Source: Pectobacterium betavasculorum
GTDB lineage: Bacteria > Pseudomonadota > Gammaproteobacteria > Enterobacterales > Enterobacteriaceae
Assembly: GCF_000749845.1 (NCBI RefSeq)
Contig: NZ_JQHM01000015.1
Location: 1-64,000 of the forward strand
DNA length: 64,000 nucleotides
Direction: 5' to 3'
Within the stretch, counting starts at the first letter, position 1, and each line of letters opens with the position of its first letter. The notes under the pieces are model-generated. The model saw nothing but the letters and a program-made list of their open reading frames with translations. It was not told the origin of the DNA and searched no databases. Of this stretch, positions 22,050 to 34,473 are shown piece after piece. The position numbers were made by a program, and so were the translations under genes.

Positions 22050-22520
22050 GTGAATATTAATGCAACAATCCTCGGCCAGGCCATTGCGTTCGTCCTGTTT
22101 GTCTGGTTCTGCATGAAGTATGTATGGCCGCCGATGATGGCAGCCATCGAGAAACGTCAGAAAGAAATTGCTGACGGTCTGGCTTCTGCTGAACGTGCCA
22201 AAAAAGATTTGAACTTGGCTCAGGCCAATGCGACAGATCAACTGAAGAAAGCCAAAGCAGATGCTCAGGTTATCATCGAGCAGGCGAACAAACGCCGTGC
22301 TCAGATCCTGGATGAGGCGAAAGCTGAAGCGGAAGCTGAACGTAACAAGATTGTGGCGCAGGCGCAGGCTGAAATCGAAGCCGAACGTAAACGTGCTCGT
22401 GAAGAGCTGCGTAAGCAAGTTGCCGTATTGGCAATTGCCGGTGCCGAGAAGATTATTGAACGTTCCGTGGATGAAGCTGCTAACAGCGACATCGTTGATA
22501 AACTGGTCGCTGAACTGTAA
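22050..22520 (+). CDS. atpF: F0F1 ATP synthase subunit b
   Basis: 156 residues. One N-terminal membrane helix (about 5-25) and a long charged helix rich in Ala, Glu, Lys and Arg that forms the dimeric peripheral stalk. Start GTG at 22050, as in E. coli, where MNLNATILGQ corresponds to [10 protein letters not shown] here. It connects subunit a with delta and alpha. Confidence 0.96.
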   Translation: MNINATILGQAIAFVLFVWFCMKYVWPPMMAAIEKRQKEIADGLASAERAKKDLNLAQANATDQLKKAKADAQVIIEQANKRRAQILDEAKAEAEAERNKIVAQAQAEIEAERKRAREELRKQVAVLAIAGAEKIIERSVDEAANSDIVDKLVAEL

Positions 22521-22534
22521 GGAGGGAGGGGCTG

Positions 22535-23068
22535 ATGTCTGAATTTGTCACGGTAGCTCGCCCCTACGCCAAAGCAGCTTTTGACTTTGCGGTTGAGAAT
22601 CAGGCCTTGGATCGCTGGCAGAATATGCTGGCGTTTTCGGCCGAAGTCGCGCGCAATGAACAAATTGCCGAATTGCTTTCTGGTGCGGTAGCGCCGATTG
22701 AGTTGGCGAAAACGTTTATTGCCGTTTGTGGTGATCAACTTGATGAAGCCGGTCAAAACCTGATTAAGGTGATGGCCGAGAACGGACGTTTACCGGTGCT
22801 TAGTGAAGTACTGGAACAATTTATTCAACTGCGGGCAGCACTGGAATCGACGGTTGACGTCGATGTGATTTCTGCCAACACGTTGAATGAGCAGCAGCTG
22901 TCGAAGATCGCTGCTGCTATGGAAAAACGTCTGTCACGCAAAGTGAAGCTGAATTGCAAAATTGATAAGTCTGTCATGGCCGGTGTGGTTATTCGCGCGG
23001 GCGATATGGTGATAGATGGCAGCATTCGCGGTCGTCTGGAACGTCTGGCAGACGTCTTGCAGTCTTAA
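22535..23068 (+). CDS. atpH: F0F1 ATP synthase subunit delta
   Basis: 177 residues. Soluble subunit that fixes the peripheral stalk to the top of the alpha3beta3 head. Opens with [16 protein letters not shown] and ends [16 protein letters not shown], both family hallmarks. It follows atpF by 14 bp with an AAGGAGG ribosome site. Confidence 0.96.
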   Translation: MSEFVTVARPYAKAAFDFAVENQALDRWQNMLAFSAEVARNEQIAELLSGAVAPIELAKTFIAVCGDQLDEAGQNLIKVMAENGRLPVLSEVLEQFIQLRAALESTVDVDVISANTLNEQQLSKIAAAMEKRLSRKVKLNCKIDKSVMAGVVIRAGDMVIDGSIRGRLERLADVLQS

Positions 23069-23080
23069 GGGGACTGGAGC

Positions 23081-24622
23081 ATGCAACTGAATTCCACCGA
23101 AATCAGCGAACTGATCAAGCAGCGCATTGCTCAGTTCAATGTGGTGAGCGAAGCTCACAATGAAGGTACTATTGTTTCCGTCAGTGACGGAATCATCCGC
23201 GTCCACGGTCTGGCAGACGTGATGCAGGGGGAGATGATCTCTCTGCCGGGTAACCGTTATGCAATCGCACTGAACCTGGAGCGCGACTCCGTTGGTGCGG
23301 TAGTAATGGGGCCGTATGCGGATCTGGCTGAAGGCATGAAAGTAAAATGCACCGGTCGTATTCTTGAAGTTCCAGTTGGCCGTGGTTTGCTGGGTCGTGT
23401 GGTTAACACGCTGGGCGCACCGATTGACGGTAAAGGCGCACTGGATCACGACGGTTTCTCTGCGGTTGAAGCGATTGCGCCTGGCGTTATCGAACGTCAG
23501 TCCGTTGATGAGCCGGTACAGACGGGCTATAAGTCCGTTGATGCCATGATTCCAATCGGTCGTGGTCAGCGTGAGCTGATTATCGGTGACCGTCAGACGG
23601 GTAAAACCGCGCTGGCCATCGATGCCATCATCAACCAGCGTGATTCTGGTATCAAATGTGTGTACGTTGCTATTGGCCAGAAAGCCTCCACGATTTCTAA
23701 CGTGGTGCGTAAACTGGAAGAGCATGGTGCACTGGAAAATACCATTGTCGTCGTCGCTACTGCGTCTGAGTCTGCCGCTCTGCAATATCTGGCACCGTAT
23801 GCCGGTTGTGCGATGGGTGAGTATTTCCGTGACCGTGGTGAAGATGCACTGATTATTTATGATGACCTGTCCAAACAGGCCGTTGCTTATCGTCAGATTT
23901 CTCTGTTGCTTCGTCGTCCGCCAGGTCGTGAAGCCTACCCTGGTGACGTTTTCTATCTTCACTCCCGTTTGCTGGAGCGTGCATCGCGTGTTAACGCCGA
24001 TTACGTTGAAGCATTCACCAAGGGTGAAGTGAAAGGGAAAACCGGTTCGTTGACGGCTCTGCCAATCATCGAAACGCAAGCAGGTGACGTTTCTGCGTTC
24101 GTTCCGACCAACGTAATTTCGATTACCGATGGTCAGATCTTCCTGGAGTCAAACCTGTTTAACGCCGGTATTCGTCCTGCGGTTAACCCAGGGATCTCCG
24201 TATCCCGTGTGGGTGGTGCAGCACAGACCAAGATCATGAAGAAACTGTCCGGTGGTATTCGTACCGCTCTGGCGCAGTATCGTGAGTTGGCGGCATTCTC
24301 TCAGTTCGCTTCCGATCTTGATGATGCAACCCGTAAGCAGTTGAGCCACGGTCAGAAAGTGACCGAGCTGTTGAAACAGAAACAGTATGCGCCGATGTCT
24401 GTCGCACAGCAGTCTCTGGTTCTGTTTGCGGCGGAACGTGGTTATCTGGAAGATGTTGAGCTGTCGAAAGTCGGTAGCTTTGAAGCGGCTCTGCTGGCCT
24501 ACGCTGACCGTGAGCATGGCGAACTTCTGCAACAAATCGACCAGACTGGCGCTTATAACGATGAGATCGAGGGCAAGTTTAAAAGCATCCTCGATACTTT
24601 TAAAGCAACCCAGTCCTGGTAA
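23081..24622 (+). CDS. atpA: F0F1 ATP synthase subunit alpha
   Basis: 513 residues. Non-catalytic nucleotide-binding subunit with Walker A GDRQTGKT (169-176), the central [17 protein letters not shown] segment and the ATP synthase signature region [17 protein letters not shown]. Equal in length to E. coli AtpA. Long antisense open frames over this gene are shadows caused by its codon use. Confidence 0.98.
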   Translation: MQLNSTEISELIKQRIAQFNVVSEAHNEGTIVSVSDGIIRVHGLADVMQGEMISLPGNRYAIALNLERDSVGAVVMGPYADLAEGMKVKCTGRILEVPVGRGLLGRVVNTLGAPIDGKGALDHDGFSAVEAIAPGVIERQSVDEPVQTGYKSVDAMIPIGRGQRELIIGDRQTGKTALAIDAIINQRDSGIKCVYVAIGQKASTISNVVRKLEEHGALENTIVVVATASESAALQYLAPYAGCAMGEYFRDRGEDALIIYDDLSKQAVAYRQISLLLRRPPGREAYPGDVFYLHSRLLERASRVNADYVEAFTKGEVKGKTGSLTALPIIETQAGDVSAFVPTNVISITDGQIFLESNLFNAGIRPAVNPGISVSRVGGAAQTKIMKKLSGGIRTALAQYRELAAFSQFASDLDDATRKQLSHGQKVTELLKQKQYAPMSVAQQSLVLFAAERGYLEDVELSKVGSFEAALLAYADREHGELLQQIDQTGAYNDEIEGKFKSILDTFKATQSW

Positions 24623-24674
24623 CGCCCGGTGGCCTGCTGTAAAGCAGGCCGCAAGGCTTTGAGGAGAAGCAAAG

Positions 24675-26968
<2,294 letters not shown>

Positions 26969-26987
26969 CGCCTTGTAGGAGGGTGAC

Positions 26988-27407
26988 ATGGCTATGACTT
27001 ACCATCTGGATGTCGTGAGTGCAGAACAGCAAATGTTCTCCGGTCTGGTGCAGAAGATCCAGGTAACGGGGAGCGAAGGCGAACTGGGTATTTATCCGGG
27101 ACATGCCCCTCTGCTCACTGCCATTAAACCGGGTATGATTCGTATCGTTAAGCAGCACGGTGAAGAAGAGTATATCTACCTTTCTGGTGGCGTCCTTGAG
27201 GTGCAGCCAAATATGGTTACCGTACTGTCCGATACTGCTATTCGTGGACAGGACTTGGACGAAGCACGTGCGCTGGAAGCGAAACGCAAAGCCGAAGATC
27301 ATATCCGCAATTCGCATGGCGATGTGGATTATGCTCAGGCTTCCGCAGAGCTGACTAAAGCGATTGCGAAGCTGCGTGTTATCGAGCTGACCAGAAAAGC
27401 GATGTAA
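26988..27407 (+). CDS. atpC: F0F1 ATP synthase subunit epsilon
   Basis: 139 residues. N-terminal beta-sandwich ([32 protein letters not shown]) that binds the c-ring and a C-terminal helical hairpin that can inhibit ATP hydrolysis. Last gene of the atp operon, followed after 20 bp by a strong terminator. Confidence 0.96.
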
Positions 27408-27427
27408 CAGATAAGCTTGCAATAATT

Positions 27428-27463
27428 AAAGGCCAGTCAGTTCACACTGACTGGCCTTTTTCA
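27428..27463 (+). terminator. Intrinsic terminator of the atp operon
   Basis: Perfect stem AAAGGCCAGTCAG (27428-27440) / CTGACTGGCCTTT with a 6-nt loop TTCACA, followed by a T-tract. Classical Rho-independent terminator directly after atpC. Confidence 0.93.
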
Positions 27464-27533
27464 TTGCTAACTGAAAACCACGTCCTGTGGGCGTGGTTAT
27501 AAACAGGTTTTGGCTCTGCCTTATTGTCTAAAG

Positions 27534-27557
27534 CCGCCTTCTATGAAGGCGGATTTT
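27534..27557 (+). terminator. Second hairpin with T-tract after atpC
   Basis: Stem CCGCCTT (27534-27540) / AAGGCGG with loop CTATG, followed by ATTTTTAC. It may be a back-up terminator. A further hairpin-like sequence AAATGCTGC GAGA GCAGGCATTTT lies at about 27588-27611 and could act for the opposite strand as well. Confidence 0.6.
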
Positions 27558-27633
27558 TACTTGAGCTGATGTTATACGCCGAGATAAAAAATGCTGCGAG
27601 AGCAGGCATTTTGGATATGACAACGTGCGTCGA

Positions 27634-27811
27634 GCGGTAGTAACGGATAGATCGTCGCTGTGAATACGCCCCTATAAGCTCGGATTGCGCAGATAGGAAT
27701 CTCATCCTTGAGATTCACTCTTTCAGGATCGTCGCAAGCGACGTTCAAAAACGTTCCTGACGTTTTTGTCCATGGCGCAAACGCTTTACTCTTCTATTTC
27801 GTTACTACCGT
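27634..27811. repeat. MITE-like element with 17-bp inverted ends
   Basis: CGGTAGTAACG (27635-27645) is repeated exactly in inverted form as CGTTACTACCG (27800-27810), and the match continues inwards (GATAGA against TCTATTT read in reverse). The roughly 178 bp between hold a perfect hairpin GAATCTCA/TGAGATTC and, in the same order, the hairpins found in the ERIC inserts of this window (CGTCGC/GCGACG and AAAAACG/CGTTTTT). No coding capacity. The name 'MITE-like' rests on the inverted ends only; no target-site duplication was established. Confidence 0.6.
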
Positions 27812-27863
27812 TTCCGTTCGGTAAATAGGTTTCCCACCACCTTAATTGGGATACTTGAAGCCC

Positions 27864-30098
27864 TTATTTTTTCTTCAGGAAGTCGCCAAGTACCAGATTG
27901 CCTTTGGCATCACGCGTAAACGTCTCAGGAATGGCTACTGACACGAAATTATTTACGGTGATTTCCTTACCTTGCGCGTTAACCGAACGATCGCCCTTGA
28001 TGAAATAGTTGGTGTTATCGATATTGCCGATCACCGCATCATCATATTTGCCCGCTTTGGTTTTCAGCGAAACGTTGTTCTTGAAGATGCCTTGTTTTTC
28101 CGGGCCAGAGTAAGGGCTTGGACGGAAAATGAAGTTAAAGCGCTCGTTATCTAACGCGATGTTGTCTTCAACGACCAGTGCACCTGGGTTGAAGTTGTCA
28201 GTGAAACCATCAAGTTTGTTGCCCACAGCAATGCTGTTTTTAACCTGATGCGCCACTGGCTGGCCTTCACCACCCATTTTGAAGCCGTTGCTGGTGTTGT
28301 TCATGGCAATTGAATTCTCGATCACCACAACGCCGTTTGCGCCGTCTTCAATTTTGTTAAACAGGTCGAAGCCGTCATCAATGTTGTTGTGCGAGAACGC
28401 ACCACGAATCACGTTGCCTTCACCCACGCGCATTTTCACCGCGAAACCGTCGGCGTTAATTTTGCCAGGGTCCTGATTGCTGTGAGACTCTGAATTCAGA
28501 ATCAGGTTGTGGCTGGCCCACAGCGGTCTGCCCACATCGGCCGTCGAAGTCACCTGAATACCGGTATCGTCAGCGTGGTGCGCCAGAACGCGTTCGATGG
28601 TGTTGTAGCTCCCTTCGATACGGAATGGTTTCTCGGTGATTTCAATACCTTTTACATGCCAATGGCTCGCTTTCAGCTGTAGGCCATGAATCACGGCTTT
28701 ATTGCCGACAGCAAACAGGTTCTTGGCGGTTTTTTGCTGGCCGCTGGCGCTGACAGGGATTTCAGTTGCGCTGTAATCACCATCGTTGAGCCAGATTGTG
28801 CCACCAGTTGGCAGAGCGGCGACGGCGCTGGCTAAATCGATCGGTGCATTTTTACTGCCGTCATTGCTGGCTGAACCTTGTGGCGAGACATACAGATTTT
28901 TAGCATCTGCGTAAGCCACTCTTTCAACCTTGAACGAGCTCTCTTTTACTGCTTTATCATCGCCTTCCGTAGGCTGGTAGGCTATCTTGAACTCAGCACC
29001 GTTACCGGTAATTTTTGCTGGCAGAGATAACGTTTCTCCCGCTTTTACCTGCTTCGCTTCACCCAGAGGCTGACCGTTTTGCGACACCGCGATCGTGCCA
29101 GCATAGTTGGCTCTGGCCTGAACCAGATAGTGTTCGCTGGTGGTTTTAGGTGATGACATCACCTGGAGCAAAGGATCATAGGCCTTAGCCTTGAACTGCG
29201 GTGACGCTTTGGTTTGCGCTGGCGTAGTGGTCAACTGTGCATTGCTGACGGTGATCTTGGCGTTACGGGAAGCAAAGAAACCGACGTAGTAGTGGTCTTT
29301 ATCCAGCTTGGTGATGATGTCCGCGCCTTTGACTTCTTTTGATACCCAGTTATCCGTGCCTTTCGGCGCATAAGAGGTAATAAAGCCGTCGTTGGTGCGT
29401 TCTAATTTCAGGCGGAACGTAGGAGTCTGCTCCAGATTGACGTTTTCCTGATAGCTGGTTTTGGTAATTTTCGCGCCCGCGTTGCCCCACGGCTGCGTGA
29501 CGCCGTTACGCAAAATCGCCTGTAGTTTGATTTCGGTATGTGACTTTTTATCCTGCGTCATGATGGCGTTCATCACCATGTTGGATGCCGCAGGGAATTC
29601 TTCATATCCTTCTTTCAATGGTTCCTGACGCGGTATGCCAATAATATCGCGCACCAGAATCCCGGCTCCTTCCTGAGCCGCAGGTTTGGCGCCGTTTTCC
29701 GGTCCAAACTGTTCCACGGTAATATCAGACTGAAGCGTAAAATTTACATTGGCAGGCAACTGGGTATAGAAGAACGTTAGCCCGTCGTGGGTGTTAGCGA
29801 TCTTTCCGCCACGACTCTCAATCGTAATAGGTGCGGACAAATCAGCGTTATCTCCCGGCACTAATTTTTTGCCGTTAATAGTGACGTCGTTAACGCCAAT
29901 TTTTTCCGGCAGGACATTGGATGAGAAGTTTACGTCGGTTGACTGACCAAAAGCGATACCGTGCCAGACGGGGGTTGATTCTGTCGTGGCGTGTGCGCTG
30001 AAGCTGAAAAGTAATGCATTCGTCAACGCGACGGCTGCGAGGCGTGAAGAAAGGTGTTTCTGTAAAGAATCACATTTTTGTGAAGAACAACGTTTCAT
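27864..30098 (-). CDS. pelX: Exopolygalacturonate lyase / pectate lyase, polysaccharide lyase family 9
   Basis: 744 residues. Signal peptide of about 37 residues ending in FSAHA. The N-terminal half (40-390) is beta-rich and probably carbohydrate-binding or accessory. The C-terminal half (400-740) is a right-handed parallel beta-helix. D550 (NADGFAVK) and D574, D575, D578 (NIDDGFDLF) keep the spacing of the Ca2+-binding Asp cluster of PL9 PelL, and K607 (NGFKMGG) fits its catalytic Lys. Length agrees with PelX of Dickeya, a periplasmic exo-lyase acting on polygalacturonate oligomers. The KdgR-type operator at 30144-30164 supports a role in pectin degradation. The exact name is less sure than the family. 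Confidence 0.85.
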   Translation of the reverse strand: MKRCSSQKCDSLQKHLSSRLAAVALTNALLFSFSAHATTESTPVWHGIAFGQSTDVNFSSNVLPEKIGVNDVTINGKKLVPGDNADLSAPITIESRGGKIANTHDGLTFFYTQLPANVNFTLQSDITVEQFGPENGAKPAAQEGAGILVRDIIGIPRQEPLKEGYEEFPAASNMVMNAIMTQDKKSHTEIKLQAILRNGVTQPWGNAGAKITKTSYQENVNLEQTPTFRLKLERTNDGFITSYAPKGTDNWVSKEVKGADIITKLDKDHYYVGFFASRNAKITVSNAQLTTTPAQTKASPQFKAKAYDPLLQVMSSPKTTSEHYLVQARANYAGTIAVSQNGQPLGEAKQVKAGETLSLPAKITGNGAEFKIAYQPTEGDDKAVKESSFKVERVAYADAKNLYVSPQGSASNDGSKNAPIDLASAVAALPTGGTIWLNDGDYSATEIPVSASGQQKTAKNLFAVGNKAVIHGLQLKASHWHVKGIEITEKPFRIEGSYNTIERVLAHHADDTGIQVTSTADVGRPLWASHNLILNSESHSNQDPGKINADGFAVKMRVGEGNVIRGAFSHNNIDDGFDLFNKIEDGANGVVVIENSIAMNNTSNGFKMGGEGQPVAHQVKNSIAVGNKLDGFTDNFNPGALVVEDNIALDNERFNFIFRPSPYSGPEKQGIFKNNVSLKTKAGKYDDAVIGNIDNTNYFIKGDRSVNAQGKEITVNNFVSVAIPETFTRDAKGNLVLGDFLKKK

Positions 30099-30143
30099 TG
30101 TATCTCCTTCGTTATTGAATTATTTGCCCGCGTATATTGCTAT

Positions 30144-30164
30144 AAATGAAACGCCGTTTCTTTT
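30144..30164 (-). promoter_or_regulatory. KdgR operator in front of pelX
   Basis: AATGAAACGCCGTTTCTTT is a near-perfect palindrome of the KdgR-box type known from pectinolysis genes of soft-rot bacteria. It lies 46 bp before the pelX start and directly downstream of a plausible promoter, a position suited to repression that is relieved by pectin breakdown products such as KDG. Confidence 0.8.
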
Positions 30165-30168
30165 GTGT

Positions 30169-30197
30169 GTATCACAAATGGAAATACTTAAAATCAA
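30169..30197 (-). promoter_or_regulatory. Probable pelX promoter
   Basis: On the minus strand TTGATT (30197-30192), 17-bp spacer, TGATAC (30174-30169). Transcription would start beside the KdgR box. A CRP-like half-site (TTGTGATA, about 30178-30171) overlaps the -10. Tentative. Confidence 0.45.
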
Positions 30198-30423
30198 AGT
30201 CTATTTTTTGTGAAATAAAGTGTCATTTCTGTTTTTGGGGATGACATCGCGTTCACCTCCTCTCCTTACAAACATTTGTGATTTTGTGCGAGATTTTCAG
30301 AAAAAACTCACCAAAAAATATCAGCGTTATGCATGAGTTTCGGTAAACTCTGGTTATTCATGCCGTAACAGGCTACCCATTTTTATTCTTGCGGGGCTGT
30401 GGCTTCGTACTGTCAGGATGCTT

Positions 30424-31794
30424 ATGTCAAATAGTGCTATGAGTGTGGTGATCCTTGCTGCGGGTAAAGGAACCCGTATGTATTCCGACCTTCCCAAGGT
30501 GTTACACAAACTGGCGGGTAAGCCAATGGTTCAACACGTCATTGACGCGGCAATGACGACAGGGGCACAACATGTTCATCTGGTATACGGCCACGGCGGT
30601 GATTTGCTAAAGCATGAATTGACCGACCCCGCGTTGAATTGGGTGTTACAGGCGGAGCAGTTAGGAACCGGACATGCGATGCAGCAAGCCGCACCTCATT
30701 TTGCTGATGAGGAAGATATCTTGATGTTGTATGGCGATGTGCCGCTGATTTCATCGCAAACGCTAATGCGTTTACGTGAGGCTAAGCCGCAGGGTGGTAT
30801 CGGCCTGTTAACGGTAAAGCTGGACGATCCGACGGGCTATGGACGCATTGTGCGTGAGAAGGGGGCCGTAGTTGGGATTGTCGAACATAAAGATGCCAGC
30901 GAAGAACAGCGTCAGATTAACGAGATCAATACCGGTATTTTGATTGCCAACGGCAAGGATTTGAAACGTTGGCTGAGCCAGTTGAACAACAACAACGCAC
31001 AGGGTGAGTTTTACATCACCGATATTATTGCGATGGCGGCGGAAGAAGGTCGGCGTGTTGAAGCGGTCCATCCTGAACGACTGAGTGAAGTTGAGGGCGT
31101 CAATAATCGCCTGCAACTGTCGGCGCTGGAGCGGGTTTATCAACGTGAACAGGCAGATAAGCTGCTGCTGGCTGGCGTGATGCTGCTTGACCCGGCACGA
31201 TTTGATCTGCGTGGCGAGCTAACTCATGGTCGCGATGTAGTGATTGATGTCAATGTGGTCGTGGAAGGGAATGTTAAGCTAGGTAACCGAGTGAAAATCG
31301 GGGCTGGCTGTGTGATCAAAAACAGCATCATTGGTGATGACTGTGAAATCAGCCCTTACTCTGTGTTGGAAGACGCGGTGTTAGAAGCAGAGTGTACCGT
31401 TGGCCCATTTGCCCGCCTGCGTCCTGGCTCGGAACTGGCTGAGGGCGCGCATGTCGGCAACTTTGTCGAACTGAAAAAGGCGCGTCTGGGTAAAGGATCA
31501 AAAGCGGGTCACCTTAGCTATTTGGGGGATGCGGATATCGGTTCCGGTGTTAATATTGGCGCGGGAACGATCACCTGTAACTATGACGGTGCGAATAAAC
31601 ACAAAACGGTTATTGGTGACGATGTGTTTGTCGGTTCGGATACGCAACTTGTGGCACCTGTTAACATTGCCAGAGGCGTGACTATTGGCGCTGGCACGAC
31701 GGTCACAAGCGATGTGGCAGAGAATGAGCTGGTGATCAGCCGCGTGAAACAACGGCACATTTCCGGCTGGCAGCGTCCGGTGAAGAAGAAATAG
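30424..31794 (+). CDS. glmU: Bifunctional UDP-GlcNAc pyrophosphorylase / glucosamine-1-phosphate acetyltransferase
   Basis: 456 residues. N-terminal uridylyltransferase with LAAGKGTRM (11-19) and a C-terminal left-handed beta-helix acetyltransferase with hexapeptide repeats ([27 protein letters not shown]). It makes UDP-GlcNAc for peptidoglycan and LPS. I chose ATG 30424, not the ATG 6 bp upstream, because AGGA stands 7 nt before it and the length equals E. coli GlmU. glmS follows in the same direction. Confidence 0.95.
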   Translation: MSNSAMSVVILAAGKGTRMYSDLPKVLHKLAGKPMVQHVIDAAMTTGAQHVHLVYGHGGDLLKHELTDPALNWVLQAEQLGTGHAMQQAAPHFADEEDILMLYGDVPLISSQTLMRLREAKPQGGIGLLTVKLDDPTGYGRIVREKGAVVGIVEHKDASEEQRQINEINTGILIANGKDLKRWLSQLNNNNAQGEFYITDIIAMAAEEGRRVEAVHPERLSEVEGVNNRLQLSALERVYQREQADKLLLAGVMLLDPARFDLRGELTHGRDVVIDVNVVVEGNVKLGNRVKIGAGCVIKNSIIGDDCEISPYSVLEDAVLEAECTVGPFARLRPGSELAEGAHVGNFVELKKARLGKGSKAGHLSYLGDADIGSGVNIGAGTITCNYDGANKHKTVIGDDVFVGSDTQLVAPVNIARGVTIGAGTTVTSDVAENELVISRVKQRHISGWQRPVKKK

Positions 31795-31802
31795 CATTCT
31801 AT

Positions 31803-31830
31803 GCCTCCGCACACAGCGGAGGCGGTTTTG
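31803..31830 (+). terminator. Hairpin between glmU and glmS
   Basis: Stem GCCTCCGC (31803-31810) / GCGGAGGC (31816-31823) with loop ACACA, followed by GGTTTTG. In E. coli the glmUS message is cut by RNase E near the glmU stop and partly terminated; this hairpin may be an attenuator or processing landmark. Confidence 0.6.
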
Positions 31831-31942
31831 TCCTGTGCTTTGACCGATCTCAGAGCACAAAACAAAACATAATAATCCCCAACTCTCTACAAGGCTCGGG
31901 GAACCCGGAAAAACCGGAACAATCAGGTCTAAGACATCCCAG

Positions 31943-31964
31943 GTGACACAATATGTCACTTTTA
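31943..31964 (+). promoter_or_regulatory. Stem-loop in the glmS leader
   Basis: GTGACA (31943-31948) / TGTCAC (31954-31959) with loop CAATA, followed by TTTTATA, 20 nt ahead of the glmS start and just before its ribosome site TAGGA. In E. coli the glmS leader folds so that the ribosome site is hidden until the small RNA GlmZ pairs with it; this element stands where such control would act. I could not test pairing with GlmZ. Confidence 0.4.
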
Positions 31965-31978
31965 TAGGAATACCATCG

Positions 31979-33811
31979 ATGTGTGGAATTGTAGGCGCAG
32001 TTGCGCAACGTGATGTTGCTGAAATTTTGTTGGAAGGTTTACGCCGTCTTGAGTACCGCGGTTATGACTCTGCGGGTCTGGCGGTTGTTGACAGCGAAGG
32101 ACATGTCGCTCGTTTACGCCGTTTGGGGAAAGTGCAGATGCTGTCTCAGGCCGCTGATGAGCATGAACTGCACGGCGGTACTGGCATCGCCCATACCCGT
32201 TGGGCAACGCACGGTGAACCTTCTGAAGAGAACGCACACCCGCATATTTCTGAACATATCACTATCGTCCATAACGGCATTATCGAAAACCACGAACCGC
32301 TGCGCGAACTGATGATCGGTCGTGGCTATCGTTTTGTTTCTGAAACCGATACGGAAGTGGTCGCTCATCTGGTTCATTTTGAACAGCAGCAGAATGGCGG
32401 AACGCTGGTTGAAGTTGTTAAGCGCGTGATCCCACAACTGCGCGGTGCCTATGGTATGGTCGTGCTGGATAACCGCGACCCAAGCGTACTGGTTGCTGCA
32501 CGCTCCGGTAGTCCACTGGTGATTGGTCGCGGTGTGGGTGAGAACTTCATTGCCTCCGATCAGTTGGCGTTACTGCCTGTGACTCGTCGCTTCATGTTCC
32601 TCGAAGAAGGCGACGTGGCGGAAATCACCCGTCGTGACGTGCGCGTGTTTGATAAATCAGGCCAGCTTGCCACACGCGAAGAAATTGAATCAAAAGTGAA
32701 TTACGATGCAGGTGACAAAGGCGCGTATCGTCACTACATGCAGAAAGAGATCTACGAACAGCCGATGGCGATCAAGAACACCCTTGAAGGGCGTTTCAGC
32801 CACGGCGAGATCAATCTTTCTGAGCTTGGCTCGAAAGCGGATGAGCTGCTAGCGAAGGTTGAGCACGTTCAGATTATCGCCTGCGGTACGTCCTATAACT
32901 CCGGTATGGTTTCCCGCTACTGGTTTGAAGCACTGGCTGGTATTCCGTGCGACGTGGAAATCGCTTCTGAATTCCGCTATCGCAAGCCTGCCGTGCGTAA
33001 AAATAGCCTGATGATTACCCTGTCTCAGTCCGGTGAAACGGCGGATACGCTGGCGGCGCTGCGTTTGTCCAAAGAGCTGGGCTATCTGGGTTCTCTGGCT
33101 ATCTGTAACGTTGCGGGCTCTTCGCTGGTGCGTGAATCCGATATGGCGCTGATGACCAAAGCGGGCGTAGAGATTGGTGTGGCGTCGACCAAAGCTTTCA
33201 CCACTCAGCTCACCGTTTTGCTGATGCTGGTGGCGCGTGTTGGTCGCCTGCGCGGTATGGATGCGCAGATTGAGCATGACATCGTTCATGGTTTGCAGGC
33301 ACTGCCTGCACGTATTGAGCAGATGCTATCTCAGGACAAGCTCATCGAATCTCTGGCAGAAGGTTTCTCTGACAAGCATCATGCGCTGTTCCTCGGCCGT
33401 GGCGATCAGTACCCGATCGCGATGGAAGGCGCGCTGAAGCTGAAAGAGATCTCTTATATTCACGCTGAAGCCTATGCAGCGGGCGAGCTGAAACATGGTC
33501 CGCTGGCACTGATCGATGCAGATATGCCAGTTGTCGTGGTGGCACCGAACAACGAACTGTTGGAGAAGCTTAAATCCAACATCGAAGAAGTTCGGGCGCG
33601 CGGCGGTGAGCTGTATGTCTTCGCTGACGAAGATGCCGGTTTCACTAGCAGTGAAAATATGAAGATTATTCCGCTGCCGCATATCGAAGAAGTGATTGCG
33701 CCAATCTTCTATACGGTGCCGTTGCAACTGCTGTCTTATCACGTTGCACTGATTAAAGGCACGGATGTTGACCAACCGCGTAATCTGGCGAAATCCGTTA
33801 CCGTAGAGTAA
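31979..33811 (+). CDS. glmS: Glutamine-fructose-6-phosphate aminotransferase
   Basis: 610 residues. Class II glutamine amidotransferase domain starting with the nucleophile Cys after Met removal (MCGIVGAV) and two SIS isomerase domains ([35 protein letters not shown] end region [18 protein letters not shown]). It makes glucosamine 6-phosphate, the first step to UDP-GlcNAc. An in-frame ATG 36 bp upstream is rejected since the mature enzyme must begin at the Cys. The C-terminus [11 protein letters not shown] is the conserved attTn7 coding end. Confidence 0.97.
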   Translation: MCGIVGAVAQRDVAEILLEGLRRLEYRGYDSAGLAVVDSEGHVARLRRLGKVQMLSQAADEHELHGGTGIAHTRWATHGEPSEENAHPHISEHITIVHNGIIENHEPLRELMIGRGYRFVSETDTEVVAHLVHFEQQQNGGTLVEVVKRVIPQLRGAYGMVVLDNRDPSVLVAARSGSPLVIGRGVGENFIASDQLALLPVTRRFMFLEEGDVAEITRRDVRVFDKSGQLATREEIESKVNYDAGDKGAYRHYMQKEIYEQPMAIKNTLEGRFSHGEINLSELGSKADELLAKVEHVQIIACGTSYNSGMVSRYWFEALAGIPCDVEIASEFRYRKPAVRKNSLMITLSQSGETADTLAALRLSKELGYLGSLAICNVAGSSLVRESDMALMTKAGVEIGVASTKAFTTQLTVLLMLVARVGRLRGMDAQIEHDIVHGLQALPARIEQMLSQDKLIESLAEGFSDKHHALFLGRGDQYPIAMEGALKLKEISYIHAEAYAAGELKHGPLALIDADMPVVVVAPNNELLEKLKSNIEEVRARGGELYVFADEDAGFTSSENMKIIPLPHIEEVIAPIFYTVPLQLLSYHVALIKGTDVDQPRNLAKSVTVE

Positions 33812-33834
33812 CTCTCCGGTATTTTATTCGTGAT
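33776..33834 (+). other. attTn7 target (glmS 3' end and downstream point)
   Basis: The last 36 bp of glmS code for [11 protein letters not shown], the sequence read by TnsD/TniQ-type proteins of Tn7-like transposons, which insert about 25 bp downstream of the stop. No Tn7 end or tns gene was seen in the next few kilobases, so the site looks unoccupied by a Tn7 element. The unusual genes between glmS and pstS begin right here. Confidence 0.65.
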
Positions 33835-33840
33835 GATTGT

Positions 33841-33876
33841 CCGCCTTATGTCGATAAACATAAGGCGGATTTTTTA
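33841..33876 (+). terminator. Intrinsic terminator of glmS
   Basis: Stem CCGCCTTATG (33841-33850) / CATAAGGCGG (33859-33868), loop TCGATAAA, then ATTTTTTATG. Rho-independent terminator 29 bp after the stop codon. Confidence 0.93.
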
Positions 33877-34083
33877 TGTGTTTGATTTATTGGTTTTTTT
33901 TAAGCTGAATTCTTTTCTTCAAAAAACGTATTTTGTGTAATAAGTCACAATTCCTTGGTTTATGGTTTTTTTGTTAAGTTATATCTATTTTGTGTAAAAT
34001 AGTTTTAATGGTGCATTAGTTTTACATCTTGCATTAGAAACGAATTCTTTTTAGCTGTGATGTTTTTGTTTGATAGGGTTTTT

Positions 34084-34473
34084 ATGAAAAAACAGATTAT
34101 TTTCGCCGCTTTAGTCTCTGTTCTTATACTGACTGGTTGTGCTGAGCGTACGGTTCCGGTAGCGAATGTGACACAGTCCATTACTGGGCAACACACCACC
34201 GAACAGGTAAAAAATGCCATTATTGAAGCAGGGCAAAAAAGTAAGTGGGCCATGTCTCAGGCCTATGCGGGGGCGATCGATGGTCGTTTAGTTCAGCGCA
34301 GCCATGTGGCAAATGTTCGCATTACCTATTCGCAAACCCGTTATTCTATCAATTATGTTGGGAGTGAGAATTTGTTGGCGGGAGGTGGGAAGATTCACCG
34401 AAATTATAATAATTGGATAAAAAAACTGGATCATGAAATTCAATTAACACTCGCGGGCCAGCAGATTAAATAA
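34084..34473 (+). CDS. Small lipoprotein of unknown function
   Basis: 129 residues. Signal peptide with lipobox LTGC at about 15-18, so a lipoprotein whose acylated Cys is followed by AERTV; by the +2 rule (Ala) it would go to the outer membrane. The mature part has the pattern YSINYVGSENLL and KIHRNYNNWIKKLD near the C-terminus, which I know from other small enterobacterial lipoproteins without an assigned function. It stands alone between the glmS terminator and the ERIC element, with AT-rich DNA around it. ATG 34084 was chosen over an upstream one because only it opens a signal peptide. Confidence 0.8.
   Translation: MKKQIIFAALVSVLILTGCAERTVPVANVTQSITGQHTTEQVKNAIIEAGQKSKWAMSQAYAGAIDGRLVQRSHVANVRITYSQTRYSINYVGSENLLAGGGKIHRNYNNWIKKLDHEIQLTLAGQQIK

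Noticed and set aside
22934..24079. 381-residue open frame antisense to atpH/atpA
   Set aside because: It lies fully over highly conserved ATP synthase genes, has low-complexity Thr/Gln/His/Arg composition from reversed codons, and resembles no family.
30120..30180. Full CRP site in front of pelX
   Set aside because: TTGTG and CACAA half-sites are there, but with a spacing 3 bp too short for CRP; only a half-site over the -10 remains.
31498..31959. 153-residue open frame antisense to the glmU end
   Set aside because: Antisense shadow; the region is explained by glmU, the glmU-glmS hairpin and the glmS leader.
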